A DNA stretch of 30,961 bases from positions 1-30,961 of IMG/VR virus record IMGVR_UViG_3300037070_004046. The stretch is one strand, 5' to 3'. The translations under genes were made by a program, and so were the position numbers. Position 1 is the first letter of the stretch. Each line of letters opens with the position of its first letter. This document shows, piece after piece, positions 29,995 through 30,961 of this stretch. This stretch comes from a virus. The notes under the pieces are model-generated. The model was not told the DNA's origin. It did no database searches and saw nothing but the letters and a program-made list of their open reading frames with translations.

Positions 29995-30462
29995 ATGGCA
30001 GACATTTCAAACATTAGGGGTTCAGACGGGACAGGCTCCGCTGCGAAGGCGTCGGTGACGCAATCCCGAGCAGTCAACAACCCGACCATTACGGTAGACG
30101 GTTTGAGCCACTGGCCAGCAAAGTTCATCGCAGTAACAGGAACCCCTGACTTAGTCGCCAAGACAATCGTAACGAGCACGTTACAGGTCTTCTTCGGTCA
30201 CTCATCAGGTAGCACAATAATTATCGACTCATTCGCACCTGGGTACACCGACAAGGGTAATGCCATCGGTGACATCGTCATCCTGAAGCCAACCACAGCG
30301 GGGCAGGATGAAATAGCCGACCTATTCGCACGAGCCCACAAGAACGACGGTTCTATCAAGCAAGTCGACGGTAACGCAGCAGGGCTGGTATTTTCAGCAG
30401 CAGCCACACAGCCAGCACCCGACCCAGATGGTCGCATAACCGTGTGGTTCGAGCCACTATAG
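29995..30462 (+). CDS. Virion/tail fibre adaptor-like protein (155 residues)
   Basis: I take ATG at 29995; the longer TTG start at 29953 runs through the promoter. The beta-rich sequence has the succession VTQSRAVNNPTITVDGL, FFGHSSGSTIIIDSFAPGYT, GDIVILKPTT and ADLFARAHKNDGS. This order (V-T-A-N-T-I-V, then GH-GT-I-ID-APGYTD-G-GD-V-I-PTT, then HNDDG) is one I associate with the N-terminal domains of tail-fibre or virion surface proteins of many phages. The protein stops where such fibres would continue, so it may be a separate adaptor, with the next gene supplying the rest. Confidence 0.6.
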   Translation: MADISNIRGSDGTGSAAKASVTQSRAVNNPTITVDGLSHWPAKFIAVTGTPDLVAKTIVTSTLQVFFGHSSGSTIIIDSFAPGYTDKGNAIGDIVILKPTTAGQDEIADLFARAHKNDGSIKQVDGNAAGLVFSAAATQPAPDPDGRITVWFEPL

Positions 30463-30467
30463 GGAGA
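30445..30467 (+). promoter_or_regulatory. Sequence resembling a T7-type RNA polymerase promoter
   Basis: The 23 bases match the T7 class III promoter consensus at 18 positions, including 13 in a row (CACTATAGGGAGA). It straddles the stop codon of the 29995 gene and precedes the fibre gene. No second copy of this quality was found and no T7-type polymerase gene is in the window, so it may be coincidence. Confidence 0.2.
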
Positions 30468-30473
30468 TAAACA

Positions 30474-30961
30474 ATGTCGGTAACTGGTTACGCAAGCACG
30501 GGAGCGTTCTTCAATACAGGTGTAGGTGTATGTAGGATACACGCTGAAATTAACTATGACTGGAGTAGGTGGGATAATACCGTCACCTTCAACAATACCT
30601 ATGCTCGCATCAAGTACTACCGTGAGAGCGGTAGCTGGACTAGCTTCACCTACAACGCTGGGTGGGCTTGGAGGTTATTCGTTGATGCTGGGGTACTGCG
30701 TCGCTCTGACACGGCTAGCGGTACACGAAACGCTAACACTACCGAACAGATTGCTGCTGTAAGCGTATCGTACGGAGTCGCTGCTGGTACGACTGCTATC
30801 TCGGCACGTGTCGGTGCTTGGTTCTCAGGTGACCCTGAGACTTTCGCTAACCACACGCTCTACTTCGGTGCTGCTAGCGCCCCTGCAGGTATGTGGGTAT
30901 CAGCTTCGGCTGTGACTGACACGACGGCCAACCTATACGGTAACGTCGACTACTGGGGTCT
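30474..30961 (+). CDS. Tail fibre/spike-like protein, N-terminal part (runs off right edge)
   Basis: ATG at 30474 with AGGGAG seven bases upstream; the frame stays open for 162 codons to the window end. The product is rich in Thr, Ser, Gly, Ala and aromatic residues, with strand-like segments such as RIKYYRESGSWTSFTYNAGW and WRLFVDAGVLRRSD, and few charged helices. This composition and its place downstream of capsid and adaptor genes fit a receptor-binding tail protein. No catalytic motif is visible in this part. Confidence 0.65.
   Translation, partial: MSVTGYASTGAFFNTGVGVCRIHAEINYDWSRWDNTVTFNNTYARIKYYRESGSWTSFTYNAGWAWRLFVDAGVLRRSDTASGTRNANTTEQIAAVSVSYGVAAGTTAISARVGAWFSGDPETFANHTLYFGAASAPAGMWVSASAVTDTTANLYGNVDYWG

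Noticed and set aside
1-30961. tRNA, rRNA, CRISPR arrays, insertion sequences, integrase
   Set aside because: No cloverleaf with TTC-A-C loop, no regularly spaced repeats with unique spacers, and no transposase or integrase motif was seen in the window.

Overview
This window looks like about 31 kb of a tailed, podovirus-type bacteriophage genome (or a prophage or metagenomic relative). It is cut at both ends: a nuclease gene runs off the left edge and a tail-fibre-like gene runs off the right edge. Evidence for a short-tailed phage is a portal, large terminase, scaffold, major capsid protein, tail-tube adaptor, tail nozzle and a 1944-residue ejection-type protein in one plus-strand block, with no tape measure, sheath or tail-tube gene. 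The standard code is used (TGA is a stop). The host cannot be named. Transcription signals are bacterial sigma70-like (TTGACA-N17-TATAAT). Several -10 boxes sit only 6-10 bases before a start codon, so leaderless mRNAs are likely. Reading the whole window by eye I found no GATC and no CGCG, which points to long exposure to matching restriction systems.

Left arm (1-7574, all minus strand): a RecB/Cas4-like nuclease, an unknown 148-residue protein with its own promoter, an SNF2-type helicase, a small membrane protein and a small basic KGG-rich protein. After a 392-base gap containing strong hairpins comes a tightly overlapping seven-gene operon: two small proteins, an unknown 89-residue protein, a MoxR-type AAA+ ATPase, an unknown 189-residue protein, a metallopeptidase-VWA protein and a two-helix membrane protein. 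The AAA+/VWA pair resembles the RavA-ViaA and CobS-CobT type of ATPase-adaptor machines.

Centre (7575-10980): a control and accessory region. Divergent promoters face away from each other at 7662-7766. They are followed by about ten copies of GTTACA/TGTAAC in 330 bases and a small ribbon-helix-helix-like protein, which together look like an origin or operator array with its binding protein. Beyond it lie several one-gene transcription units, most with their own promoter and terminator (8495-8623, 8880-9290, 9656-9937, 9999-10175, 10501-10710), organised like morons.

Right arm (10981-30961, all plus strand): an SF3/D5-type helicase, a chain of small coupled genes, a protein with two terminase-small-subunit-like motifs and a VRR-NUC nuclease. 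A terminator and a promoter follow, then the virion genes in an unusual order: ejection proteins, adaptor, nozzle, portal, small acidic protein, scaffold, unknown, TerL, capsid, fibre adaptor, fibre. The giant ejection protein carries three copies of the peptide DLFAGKRR, and an accessory-region protein ends in nearly the same peptide. That is the most interesting protein-level link in the window.
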